A stretch of 64,000 nucleotides of DNA, from the NCBI GenBank assembly GCA_021299635.1, contig JAJTFA010000007.1, positions 1 to 64,000 on the forward strand. The letters run 5' to 3'. The notes beneath the pieces were generated by a model, which worked only from the letters and a program-made list of their open reading frames with translations, ran no database searches and was not told the origin of the DNA. The position numbers were made by a program, and so were the translations under genes. The first letter of the stretch is position 1; the number at the start of each line of letters is the position of its first letter. This DNA comes from Sphingobacteriales bacterium (GTDB lineage Bacteria > Bacteroidota > Bacteroidia > UKL13-3). Shown one piece after another: positions 20,555-31,400 of the stretch.

Positions 20555-21556
20555 TTAAATACCAAGCCACTCGCGGGCTGTTTTATTCAGTATCTGTTCT
20601 TTGGTTGCCTCATCCAGTTGCTTCATCATCTCAATAAATTTTCCATGTTCTAAATCTCCCAGAGGAAAAGGGAAATCGCTCCCTAAAGCAATTCTATCGG
20701 CACCAAATAATTTAAGGTTGTATAAAAAGGCTTCTTCATCATGCACCAGCGAGTCAATAAAAAATTTCTTTACATAGGAGCGCGGATCGTCTACATCATT
20801 AATATTACATAGATCGGGTCTTGCATGATATCCGTGGCTTATCCTGCCAATGGTGTGAGGAAAGCAGCCGCCACCATGTGCAAACATGATTCTGAGTTTA
20901 GGAAATTTATCAAAAATACCGCCAAAAATCATGCTGCAAATAGCTCTTGAACTTTCGGCCGGCATGCCCACTAGCCAAGGCAACCAATACTTCTTCATTT
21001 TATCCTGACCCATCATATCCCACGGGTGTACAAAAATGCACATGCCTAACTTTTCGGCAGCTTCATAAAACGGAAGGAATGATTCGTCATCCAGGTTTTT
21101 TCCCAAAATATTTGTGGCAATTTCTACACCAGGTAAATTTAATTCATGCTTACAGCGGGTTAATTCTTCCACAGCAAGCTTAATATCCTGCATGGGTAGT
21201 GTTCCTATGCCAACAAAACGTTTAGGGTTGTTGCTCTGCACCTCAGCCAAGTGATTGTTTATGTATTTGCTCCATTCATGGGTATGTTCCGGTTTGGCCC
21301 AATAGTAAAACAATACCGGAATGGTAGATAAGGCCATCAGTTGTACCTCCTGCTTATCCATATGGCGGATAATGGCCTCAGGGTCCCAGCATAAACTATC
21401 AATGGCTCTAAAAAATGTACCATCTGCCTTCATCATATTGGCTTTGCCGGGCTCATAGTGGTCAAGGTAAATAAAGTCATCGCCATAGCCATATTTTTCC
21501 TTCAGGTTTGGAATTTGTTCAGGTAAAATATGCGCGTGTATATCTATTTTATGCAT
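20555..21556 (-). CDS. Amidohydrolase family, 2-amino-3-carboxymuconate-6-semialdehyde decarboxylase-like
   Basis: MHKIDIHAHILPE (HxH), IFVHPWDMMG, MFAHGGGCFP, LGSDFPFPLG; internal ATG preferred over 21583. Confidence 0.88.
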   Translation of the reverse strand: MHKIDIHAHILPEQIPNLKEKYGYGDDFIYLDHYEPGKANMMKADGTFFRAIDSLCWDPEAIIRHMDKQEVQLMALSTIPVLFYYWAKPEHTHEWSKYINNHLAEVQSNNPKRFVGIGTLPMQDIKLAVEELTRCKHELNLPGVEIATNILGKNLDDESFLPFYEAAEKLGMCIFVHPWDMMGQDKMKKYWLPWLVGMPAESSRAICSMIFGGIFDKFPKLRIMFAHGGGCFPHTIGRISHGYHARPDLCNINDVDDPRSYVKKFFIDSLVHDEEAFLYNLKLFGADRIALGSDFPFPLGDLEHGKFIEMMKQLDEATKEQILNKTAREWLGI

Positions 21557-21663
21557 GGTGTGTGATTGAGGAATGATTAGCAAATGTAATATTTAGCCAT
21601 TCATGCCGGAAATGTTTATGCATCCGGTTAAGAATTTAATTAATATCGAAGAAAAAAATAAAG

Positions 21664-22122
21664 ATGAAATCTGCGTTGAATACCGTTGAAGAATATTTGG
21701 CAACATTGCCTGAAGATAGAAGCAAGGCTTTACAGGAGTTGCGTAAACTTGCCAGGAATTTTCTGGGTAAAGAAATAAAAGAAGAAATGAGTTACGGCAT
21801 AATTGGCTGGGTAGTGCCTCACCGTGTTTTCCCTGCCGGATACCATTGCAATCCTAAGTTGCCACTTCCATTTGTTAGTGTGGCTTCTCAAAAGGCAGGT
21901 ATCTCACTTTATCATATGGGCTTGTATGCAGATAAGCAGTTGATGGATTGGTTTGTGAAAGAATATCCTAAACACAGCGCTGCTAAATTAGATATGGGTA
22001 AAAGTTGCATCCGATTTAAAAAGCCTGACGAAATACCGTATACCTTGATTGGTGAATTATTTAAAAAGATGAATGCAAAACAATGGATAGATGTATACAC
22101 CCGTGAGTTGCAGAAAAAATAG
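21664..22122 (+). CDS. DUF1801 domain-containing protein
   Basis: TVEEYLATLPEDRSKALQELRKLA...EEMSYGIIGWVVP...VSVASQKAGISLYHMGLY. Confidence 0.75.
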   Translation: MKSALNTVEEYLATLPEDRSKALQELRKLARNFLGKEIKEEMSYGIIGWVVPHRVFPAGYHCNPKLPLPFVSVASQKAGISLYHMGLYADKQLMDWFVKEYPKHSAAKLDMGKSCIRFKKPDEIPYTLIGELFKKMNAKQWIDVYTRELQKK

Positions 22123-22123
22123 G

Positions 22124-23113
22124 TTAGGCAAAACTAAGTTTACCTGCTTCTTCTTTTACCAAATTAAATGGCTCGTCTTTAATTATCAGAAATCCGTCTA
22201 GGTCTACAATATTAATATTGTTACACAATTGCATGGCGCTCGAAATACCAAGAGAAGTTTCAACCATGCAGCCCACCATGGTTTTCATTCCATGTCTGCG
22301 GGCTTCCTTTAATAAATATAATCCATTGAGGTAGCCTCCGGCTTTCATCAGTTTCATATTAATGCCATCAAATCTGAGTTTGAGTTGTTCAAAATTGGCC
22401 TCAGCGCAAACACTCTCGTCAGCAAAAAGCTTAAAAGGGCTGTGTTTTTTAACGTGGGTATAAGCTTCATCCATAGCAGCCGGCATGGGTTGTTCAATCA
22501 TTTCAATGGGGTAGGGCTTTAATGTTTCCAGAAAGCGGATTAGCTCCTCTGGGTCTTTCCAGCCTTCATTGGCATCTATTATTAAAGGTTTATTGCACAC
22601 TGCGGTTAAGGCATTCAACAAATCATGAGCCTGTTCTGCGTTTACCTTTATTTTAATCTTATCAAATCTGGAGAGTTGATAATTACTAAAAAAATCTGCA
22701 ATGGCTGTTGTTTTCATAATGGGCAGTGAGAAAGCTGTAGCAAGAGGCGGTGGTAATTGAACTCCTAAATAGTCTGAAACTGTTTGTTGATGTTTGGCAC
22801 ACCAGTAATGAATATATGCCGACTCAATACCAAATCTGAACGCATTGCAGGGTTTCAATTCGTTTAACAGTGCTGTTAAATCATTAATGTCTTTTATTTG
22901 GGCAGGATGCTTTGCGTTAAACAATTCAAACTCCTGCATTACACGTTCCGGTGTTTCCTGGTATCTGATATTGGGAGCTACCTCACCCTTACCGGTGTAT
23001 TGGCCATCGGTAACCGTGATTATGGTATTGATTTTATAATCGGTGGCATTACGTGATAATTTCCACGTATATTTTAAATCCAGCCTAATTGGGTTAGCGC
23101 TCCATTTCAACAT
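22124..23113 (-). CDS. Dipeptide epimerase (enolase superfamily, L-Ala-D/L-Glu epimerase-like)
   Basis: KIKVNAEQ, IDANEGW, EMIEQPMP, FADESVCAEAN, INMKLMKAGG. Confidence 0.87.
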   Translation of the reverse strand: MLKWSANPIRLDLKYTWKLSRNATDYKINTIITVTDGQYTGKGEVAPNIRYQETPERVMQEFELFNAKHPAQIKDINDLTALLNELKPCNAFRFGIESAYIHYWCAKHQQTVSDYLGVQLPPPLATAFSLPIMKTTAIADFFSNYQLSRFDKIKIKVNAEQAHDLLNALTAVCNKPLIIDANEGWKDPEELIRFLETLKPYPIEMIEQPMPAAMDEAYTHVKKHSPFKLFADESVCAEANFEQLKLRFDGINMKLMKAGGYLNGLYLLKEARRHGMKTMVGCMVETSLGISSAMQLCNNINIVDLDGFLIIKDEPFNLVKEEAGKLSFA

Positions 23114-23114
23114 A

Positions 23115-24155
23115 TCAGATAAATCTTGAAACCCGAATTTCAGGTATCAAAGGTTCCTTATCAAAAATGTTTTTCACCAATTTGTGGGCAACCCATGGCC
23201 CGACCATTACGCCTTTCGTTCCCAAGCCATTTAATATATATAAATTTTTATGTTGCGGATGTTCGCCTGCAATGGGTCTGCGGTCTTTTGCAGTGGGCCT
23301 GATGCCAGACTCATGTTTGATTACTTCAAAAGGCAAATTCGTGATGGTTCTTAACTTCTCTACAAGTTCATCTAAGCCCTGTGGCGTAGGATTGGGATGC
23401 TGCGTATGGATATAATCATAGGTTGCACCTGCTTTGTAGCAATCATTGCCAATTGAAACGAGGTAAAGGCCTTTTTTAATGATGCGTTCTGTTTCAAGTC
23501 CATTGCAGCGTATGGTTAGCACTTCGCCTTTGGTAGGGGTGTAAGGTATGAAATTAAAATAAGGATTGTGGCGGTATTGGTGTCCTTCGCAAAAAGCTAC
23601 ATTACCAAAAGTGTATTGCGCATAATGCCATTGATTATTTTCAATATTCAGGGCTTGATGATTAAATGCTTCATTCTCGAGGGAATCTTCCTGCAACAAT
23701 AATTGCTCAAATCCACTGAGCATAGCAGGCAGATTTACCCAGCCACTCTGATTTACCTCAAAGGCCCCAAAAGGCTCAACTGCATGAGGATAGGGTAGTG
23801 GATGTGGGTTGAGATATGAAGCAAAATCTGCTTGATCAAGCCTTGCAGCAAAATCATTTTGCTCTTTAATGGATGAAAATACCTGGTAGATCTGTTGGTT
23901 GTGCAGCAATTTAGTTTCGAGCAATTTCTCAATTGCTATATAAGTTTGGGTGGCGAAAGGAATTAGAGTTTCGGCCATCCAGCTTTTGGCCATTCGTTTG
24001 CCACTAATAGGAGTAAACATACCGGCTGCAATGCTACTTGCTTCTCCAGGTGACGATTGATCAATAATCAGATATGACTTTCCTTGCAACTTACAAAAGT
24101 AACTTAGCAGTGTTCCTGCAAGTCCGCGGCCTACTATAAGAATATCTTTATGCAT
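23115..24155 (-). CDS. FAD-dependent oxidoreductase (DAO fold, MnmC C-terminal domain-like)
   Basis: DILIVGRGLAGTLLSYF; GIRPTAKDRRPIAGEHP; LNGLGTKGVMVGPW. Confidence 0.85.
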   Translation of the reverse strand: MHKDILIVGRGLAGTLLSYFCKLQGKSYLIIDQSSPGEASSIAAGMFTPISGKRMAKSWMAETLIPFATQTYIAIEKLLETKLLHNQQIYQVFSSIKEQNDFAARLDQADFASYLNPHPLPYPHAVEPFGAFEVNQSGWVNLPAMLSGFEQLLLQEDSLENEAFNHQALNIENNQWHYAQYTFGNVAFCEGHQYRHNPYFNFIPYTPTKGEVLTIRCNGLETERIIKKGLYLVSIGNDCYKAGATYDYIHTQHPNPTPQGLDELVEKLRTITNLPFEVIKHESGIRPTAKDRRPIAGEHPQHKNLYILNGLGTKGVMVGPWVAHKLVKNIFDKEPLIPEIRVSRFI

Positions 24156-24819
24156 ACGATTTAACAGCTCTGAGCATATGTCTTTTCATGGGAGGTCCGG
24201 GCAGACGCTGCACATCAAATCCTATTTGTTTTAAATTTCTTTTCACTTCTCCTTTTGATGCATAGGTTACCCAGATGCCGCCATTGTTTAAACACAAATA
24301 TAATTTAGTGAGGTTATCAGGCTGCCAAAGCACGGGTTGCTTATCAGGCCCAAAAGCATCAAAATAAATGAGGTCGTATTTTGTGGAAGGGATAAAATCT
24401 TCAAGGGTATTTTTAATCTTTAGTAGCGAGAATTCAGGGGTAATTTGAACAGCTTGTTCCCAATTGGCCAGATGCATTTGTTGGAAAATTGCTGAAGCCT
24501 CAGCTGAAGCATTTTGGGTATAGTTAAGATTGTTGATGAGCGTTTCAGGTAGAGGAAACGGCTCTATAGCATGATAGTTGATTTGAAGATTTTTGCTTTG
24601 CGCCTCCAGCAGTGTTAGCCAGGCATTGAGTCCGGTTCCAAATCCAATTTCCAGTATTTGAATGGAAGATTTTTTTTGAGCAGCCTCCATGAGGCCCATT
24701 TGTATATACACATGCAACGCTTCTTGTATGGCACCATTCCGAGAATGATAGGTTTCATCCAATTCAGGCACGTAGATGGTGTGCGAATGGTCAAGGGTTT
24801 GAAGCAGTGATAAATTCAT
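24148..24819 (-). CDS. mnmD: tRNA (5-methylaminomethyl-2-thiouridine)(34)-methyltransferase MnmD
   Basis: DETYHSRNGAIQEALHVYI; LEIGFGTGLNAWLTLLEA; LIYFDAFGPDKQPVLW; ATG at 24819 preferred. Confidence 0.9.
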   Translation of the reverse strand: MNLSLLQTLDHSHTIYVPELDETYHSRNGAIQEALHVYIQMGLMEAAQKKSSIQILEIGFGTGLNAWLTLLEAQSKNLQINYHAIEPFPLPETLINNLNYTQNASAEASAIFQQMHLANWEQAVQITPEFSLLKIKNTLEDFIPSTKYDLIYFDAFGPDKQPVLWQPDNLTKLYLCLNNGGIWVTYASKGEVKRNLKQIGFDVQRLPGPPMKRHMLRAVKSYA

Positions 24820-24924
24820 AAGAGGGGAGACAAAGGTAAATTGCAAAGTGTTATGAATGAAGACTTGAACGGCATAATTCAATTTTTTTTTGCAGAATTG
24901 GAGCCGCCACTTACTTTTGCACCC

Positions 24925-25012
<88 letters not shown>

Positions 25013-25017
25013 ACTAA

Positions 25018-25048
25018 AAGTCGCCCCTAAAGGGGCGACTTTTTTATT
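25018..25048 (+). terminator. Rho-independent terminator downstream of tRNA-Ser
   Basis: agtcgcccct-aa-aggggcgact perfect 10-bp stem followed by tttttt. Confidence 0.85.
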
Positions 25049-25080
25049 TGTGCAGCAGCGCAAACTTGTTTGCAGCCTGC

Positions 25081-25350
25081 GGAGCAAATAAAAAAGTGCA
25101 GAACGCAGTTCAGCGGCTTTTGGTTGCAGCCACCCCCAACGGGATCAACGGAGTTAATCCCCAAATACATTGCTCTGCGGAGCAAATAAAAAAGTGCAGA
25201 ACGCAGTTCAGCGACTTTTGGTTGAAGCCACCCCAAATGGGATCAACGGAGTTAATCCCCAAATGCATTCTGCTTCGGAGCAAATAAAAAAGTGCAGAAC
25301 GCAGTTCAGCGGCTTTTGGTTGCAGCCACTCCTAATAAGATCAACTCAAT
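25081..25350. repeat. Direct tandem repeat, 98-bp period, about 2.7 copies
   Basis: ggagcaaataaaaaagtgcagaacgcagttcagcg(g/a)cttttggttg starts at 25081, 25179 and 25277; third copy decays after about 53 nt. Confidence 0.93.
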
Positions 25351-25482
25351 TATTTTTTCTGCGCTGGAGGCCAGTAAATATAAGAATATCCTTAATAAAT
25401 CCTTAAAAAGCTTGTTTTTGTATTTTAAATTATACAACTTGAACTTCAGTTAACAGGTTTATAAACATAAATTGATTATATT

Positions 25483-28400
25483 ATGAAGAAGCAACTTTAC
25501 ATTTTTACTAAACAAATAGTTCAACTAATTTGGCTATTTTGTTTTATTTCATTGATGAGTAACTCTGCAAATGCTCAAGCCACTCCCCAATTTTTTACAG
25601 GTAATATCAACGCTCCAGCTAATAGTTTTCCTTTTAACCAAGCTGCAGGAAAATCAATGCAATCATTGGTTGCTCCCGGTGAATTCACTGGTGCAACAGG
25701 AGGCTTTATTACTAGATTCTACGTGCAGGGAACAGCCAATGTAACTACAACCTGGCAGAATCTAACCATTAGCATGGGTCAAGCCGCTGTTACAACATTG
25801 CCTACAACATCCATATATACCGGAGCTCTGACCCCGGTTTTTAATTCAACCTTTACACAAACATCCACAGCTGCCGGCTGGATGTTATTTACTTTACAAA
25901 CTCCATTCAGATATGATCCTTCGTTAAGCCTTATAATAGAAATTACCCAATGTGGTTCTTCTGGTGGGGCTTTTACAGTAACCAATGTAGGTCGCACAGG
26001 TTTTCGCAGAACCTGGAATTTGAGTGGTTGTGTAATGGCATATTCAGGTCAAGGCCAAGAACTTTTTAATTGTGGTATTGATGTTGCTCCAGCAGGCAGC
26101 AATGATGCCGGGGTGGTATCAATAGATTCAATTGCTCCATATGCAGCAGGTAACAGACCTGTTTATGCCAGAATAAGAAATTGGGGGCTTAATCAAATTA
26201 ATAATGTTAACGTTAACTGGTCGGTAAATGGTGTAACGCAAACCCCTGTGGCATTTACTAGTCTCCTTGACACTATTGGTGGTGCAGGCAGTGCGTTTGC
26301 AAATATTAACTTAGGAAATGTAAATTTTGTTAATAATATAACTTATAATATTAGAGCATGGACATCTCAGCCCAATGGGCAAAGTGATACAGTTAATGTA
26401 AATGATACAGCATCAATTTCCATTCGCTCCCCTTTGAGTGGTAATTTTACGATTGGAGCAACGGGAGATTTTCCCACCATTACTGCAGCTGCAAACTTAT
26501 GTGCTTCAGCCGGTGTGAATGGACCAATAAATTTTACCCTTATTGATGATTTGTACAACAGAGCAACAGGAGAAAATTTCCCTGCTACATTCAGCAACAT
26601 TAATTTCCCGGTTACCATTCGTCCTTCAAGCACTGCAAATCCTTTAATTATTGATAGTTTAAGCACTGCAATTATTAATATAGATGGTTGCCGTAATTTT
26701 AGTATTGATGGCAGAAGAAATGTTAATGATAATGGAAGGAATATATCCATTGAGAACCTCAGTATTTCAACATCGGCAAGTGTGGTACGTTTTTATAATG
26801 ATGCAATTAGCAGTTCATTAAGAAATGTAGTCGTTAGAGGTGCTAATAATACTACATCAATTACCACAAACCCTTCTTGGGGTTTGGTGCATATCGGAGG
26901 TACCAATAAGGCTGTTCCGTTTGGTAATGACAGCATCGTTATTTTTAATAACCTCTTTGCCAGATCACAAGGCCGTCCATATTCGCAAGGCCTGGTTTCA
27001 GATGGCCAAAGCATCACCGCACAGAACAACAACATAGATATGGATAGCAATTGGTTTCAGGGTTTTACCATCAATGGTATTCATGTTACCACTACAGCAT
27101 CAACATGGGGTAATGGCGGTAATTTCCGGATCAGAGGAAATAGTTTCTATGATACAATGGTTACCGTTCCGGCTACCACCATGAATTGTATTAATTTTAT
27201 ACCAAACCAATCTTCAGGTTCAAATAATAATTTAATTAGCGGTAACTATATTGGAGGGCAAGCCGCTTTTACAGGGAGCATTGCTGCTACACCTGCGTTG
27301 CCACGTTGGGAGTTTGGAGTGGGGGCCACTGCCATATTTAATGGTATTGTGGTGAATAGTGGCGCAGGTACAGGAACCACGGTTAGCAATAACGTAATAA
27401 GGAATTTTAGGTTTAATAACCCAACCACCACCGCAGGGTTTAACATGATTTCTCACGGTCAGGGAACTATTCAGGTATTGAACAATATCATTGGAATGGA
27501 AGCTGATACAAATAATATTACCTTTTACGGCAATGCAAATCTAAACGGCATAACTTGTTCATCAACCAACGATCAAACCATAAACGGCAACAGTGTTAGG
27601 TCTATAACGGCTAGGAGGTCAACCAATGCACCTACCAGTTTAATTGTAAGAGGTATATTAACTCAAAGCAGCACAGGTAATGTAAATGTAAACAACAATA
27701 CTATTGCCGGCTTTTCAGTTCGTTCAGATGCTACCGGTTCTACCACTTCTTGTGCCGTTATGGGTATTGCATCTTCTCATACCAGCAGTTCAATAAATAT
27801 CAATAACAATACCATTGGCGGTTCAGGAGTAAACGACTCTATTGTGAATTATTCTACTATTACATCTGCAACAAGGGTAAATGGAATAGTGGTAATTAAT
27901 TCCGGTATACATACCATCAATAACAATACCATCAGAAATTTATGGAATTTTAATGCAGGCCTGGGAACCTCCACCTCAGCAAATTTGGTGGGTATTAATA
28001 TGCAAGCAACAGGAAATGGAAATACCCTTTCCGGTAATACCATAGATAACTTGAATATGCCTACCAATGGTGCTACTAGTACCATTGGCCTATTTTCAGG
28101 GAGCGGTGCAGCAAGTATCTTAAATAATACCATAAGTAATATTTATGTAAACAGCACCAATACGAACACTTTAACATCTTCATCCATTATCGGTATTTGT
28201 GTTGCAGCAAACTCATTACACACAATTAATAACAACATACTCTTTAACTACGATAACCGTGCAGACGCTTCAACCCAGGTTTTAGGTATCATTTATAATT
28301 CTAATAATTCTGCAATCATCAATAATAATACTATACGAAACTTAAGAAACAGAGGCTATAGCACCTCAACCGGTTTAGCCATAACAGGTATTTTACTCAA

Positions 28401-31400
28401 TACCTCTTTTGCCAATCAAACTATAAATAACAATACCATACATTCACTTACCTGCTATGATGAAACCAATGCCAACAGTGGCATTATGGGAATTTATTTT
28501 TCCGGTTCAAGTTCATTAACAGGTAACGTAAACTCAGTAAACAATAACTTTATTCATAGTTTTGGTGCAGGTACTATTGGTTTCCCAACACCTTCTTCAA
28601 GTTTTAATATTTATGGTATTACTGTTGTTTCAGGTAATGTAAACTTGTATAATAATATGATTAGGTTAGGTAGAGACTCATCCGGTACTCGATTAACAAG
28701 GCCAATAAATTTGCGTGGTATAGTTATTCAAACCGGAGGTACGCTGGTGCATAGGATAAACCATAATACTATTGTTATTGATCAGAATCCAAATACTACG
28801 GGATCACAGACAACCGCAGCATATGAGCATTTGAGCAGCTACTCTGCACCTGGATTTTGTGATATAAGAAATAATATTTTCACAAACTATTCAGTAACCA
28901 ACTCTCCTTCAACAGGTACACATTTTGCAGTAAGATACTCATCATTTACTACAAATGTGAGGTCTAATCACAATATATTTAACATTACTCCTTCAGCCAC
29001 CTCTTTTATTGGTTTAGCCAATAGTACAAACAGGATAACGATGGAGAACTTTAAACTGGGTTCATTAACAGATGTAAATTCTGCATCTATTAACCCAGGT
29101 TTGGTTAATCCAACAGGCGACTTCAATACAGTAGATTTGCATCTTTCTTCTACCAATGCTGCCGAAGCTCAAGGCGATAGCTCGGTGCTTACTAACGTTG
29201 CCACAGACTTTGATGGCAATACCAGAACGAGCTGGAATGATGCAGATATTGGTGCTGATGCATCGGCAGGTACCCTAACCATTGATAGCGTTTCCCCGGG
29301 TATTAATTTTAACAACCTTATTAATATTGCACCTGTTCCAAGCAGGGTGCTCAATGCTACCATCTATGATCGTTATGGTATGCGCAGCAATATTGACACA
29401 CCTAGGGTATATTACAGGAAAAATGCAGGAGCATGGACTTCAAGTCTCGGCACATTAACAAGTGGTGACTTACGAAGCGGCACTTGGCAATTTACTATAG
29501 ACCATACAGCTTTGGGTGGTGTGGTTGTAAATGATGCCATACAGTATTTTGTGGCAGCACAGGACAGTACCAACAATAATTTTGCATCAAACCCAATGTA
29601 TGCTGCAACTTCAGTTGGTAATATAGTTACATTCCCGAGTGCTCCGGCTAGTTATTCTATTACCGATCCAATCCCTACCACCGTAACTGTTGGAACAGGC
29701 GGCACCTATACATCACTTACAGGAACAGGAGGATTGTTTGATGCCATTAGCCGTTCGGTATTGCAAGGCAATACTACAGCACAAATTATTAGTGATATTA
29801 CCGAAACCGGAGCATTTTCTTTGAATGCATGGAATGAAATTGGAGCAGGTGGTTATACGCTCACCATTAGGCCGCAAAGCGCAACTCAGCGCATAATAAG
29901 CGGTAATACCTTTTATACCAATGGTATGATTAGGTTAGATAATGGGGTTTCTAGGGTTAATATTTTAGGTTATCCATCAAGTATTACTGCGCCAACTGCT
30001 GCAGATACCTTTTTAATTATTCGCTCAAACTCAACCATTACTCCGGCTCTAGGATTATCTAATGCCAGCAATACAGATTCTATTATGAATGTGATATTAG
30101 AATCAAGAACTGCTTCTAATGGAATATTATCTATCCTTAATTCTTCAGCTATCTATAATACGGGTGTTTATAATGTAACCATTGAAAATTGTATCCTCAG
30201 ACAAGATTTAACTTCGGTTGCTACATTTTTACCAGCAACAGGGTTTTATGTAATAGGTTCCAGTCCAAGGTTAAACTCCAATATTCGATTTGCAAATAAT
30301 CAAGTAATAAACTGCACAGGTGCAGGCATAAACATCATGTCAGGTAATGGCAATTCGTTTAATATTTTAGGCAATCATTTCTATCATAATAACGGAGTTT
30401 TAAATCTCGGTTTGAATTACTATATACTCTTCAATCCGGGTCAATTTTCTGATAACAATATTATTTCAGGAAACTTTATGGGAGGAACAGCACCTCTAGC
30501 AGGAGGTTTGCCGTTTCTAACCACTACCAGTATTCATTATGGAATATATGCAAGCAGTGGTTTGGGCAGCGGCACAACCATTCAGAATAATATTCTATCC
30601 AACCTGAGGATGACAAGTACTTCTGCTTCATACAATGGTATATTTTTAGTTGGTTCAGCATCGGTTTATAATGTAAACAATAACAGGATTGGAAATATCG
30701 ATTCGGTTCTAAGCATACATTTCGCTTCAACTGGAAGCATTCGTTCTTATGGCGTATATTCTCAAACAAGCGGAAATATATCTGTTACAAACAACCAGAT
30801 TTATAATATCAGATATAATGGTACTGCAACAACAACTGCCATGCTTACAGGTATTCAGGTATTTAATGGGTTTTCTAACAATAATATTATAACCGGAAAT
30901 ATTGTGAAGGGGTTATATGTTAATTCAACCAATACAGGAACCTCTACTGCTGCAGCCATACAAGGTATTTACTGTGGATCAGGCAGTACTTCTATTACAA
31001 TAGCAAATAATACGGTGCAGGAGTTAATTAATATGAATAATACTGCTTCGCATGCTATGGTAGGTATTTTAAATGCTTCCGGTGTTGCTAGTATTACAGG
31101 CAATACAGTTAAAGGAATGGCCTCAAGAAGTACCAACGTAACTACAGCCTCAACTGCAATAGGCATGTGCGGTATTATGAATTCTGCTACCACAACGGGC
31201 ACTTATAATCTGAATAACAATTTAATTGATAGCATGTGGTATACAGGTACCTCAGGTTTGCAGATGATGGGGATTTATTTTGCTGGTACAACTCTTGCTA
31301 TTGGTAATATTGTAGGCAATACCGTTAGGAATTTAAATTCAACGTCAACTGCTATAGGCACTACTACATCAGCAAGCCTTATAGGTATTTTTAATAACAG

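Noticed and set aside
25081-25350. Possible CRISPR array
   Set aside because: The near-identical unit is the full 98 bp with no unique spacers, only about 2.7 copies, and no cas genes in the window.
25027-25406. ORFs of 69-79 aa on both strands over the region after tRNA-Ser
   Set aside because: They arise from the 98-bp tandem repeat and overlap on opposite strands, and have no plausible start context; treated as spurious.
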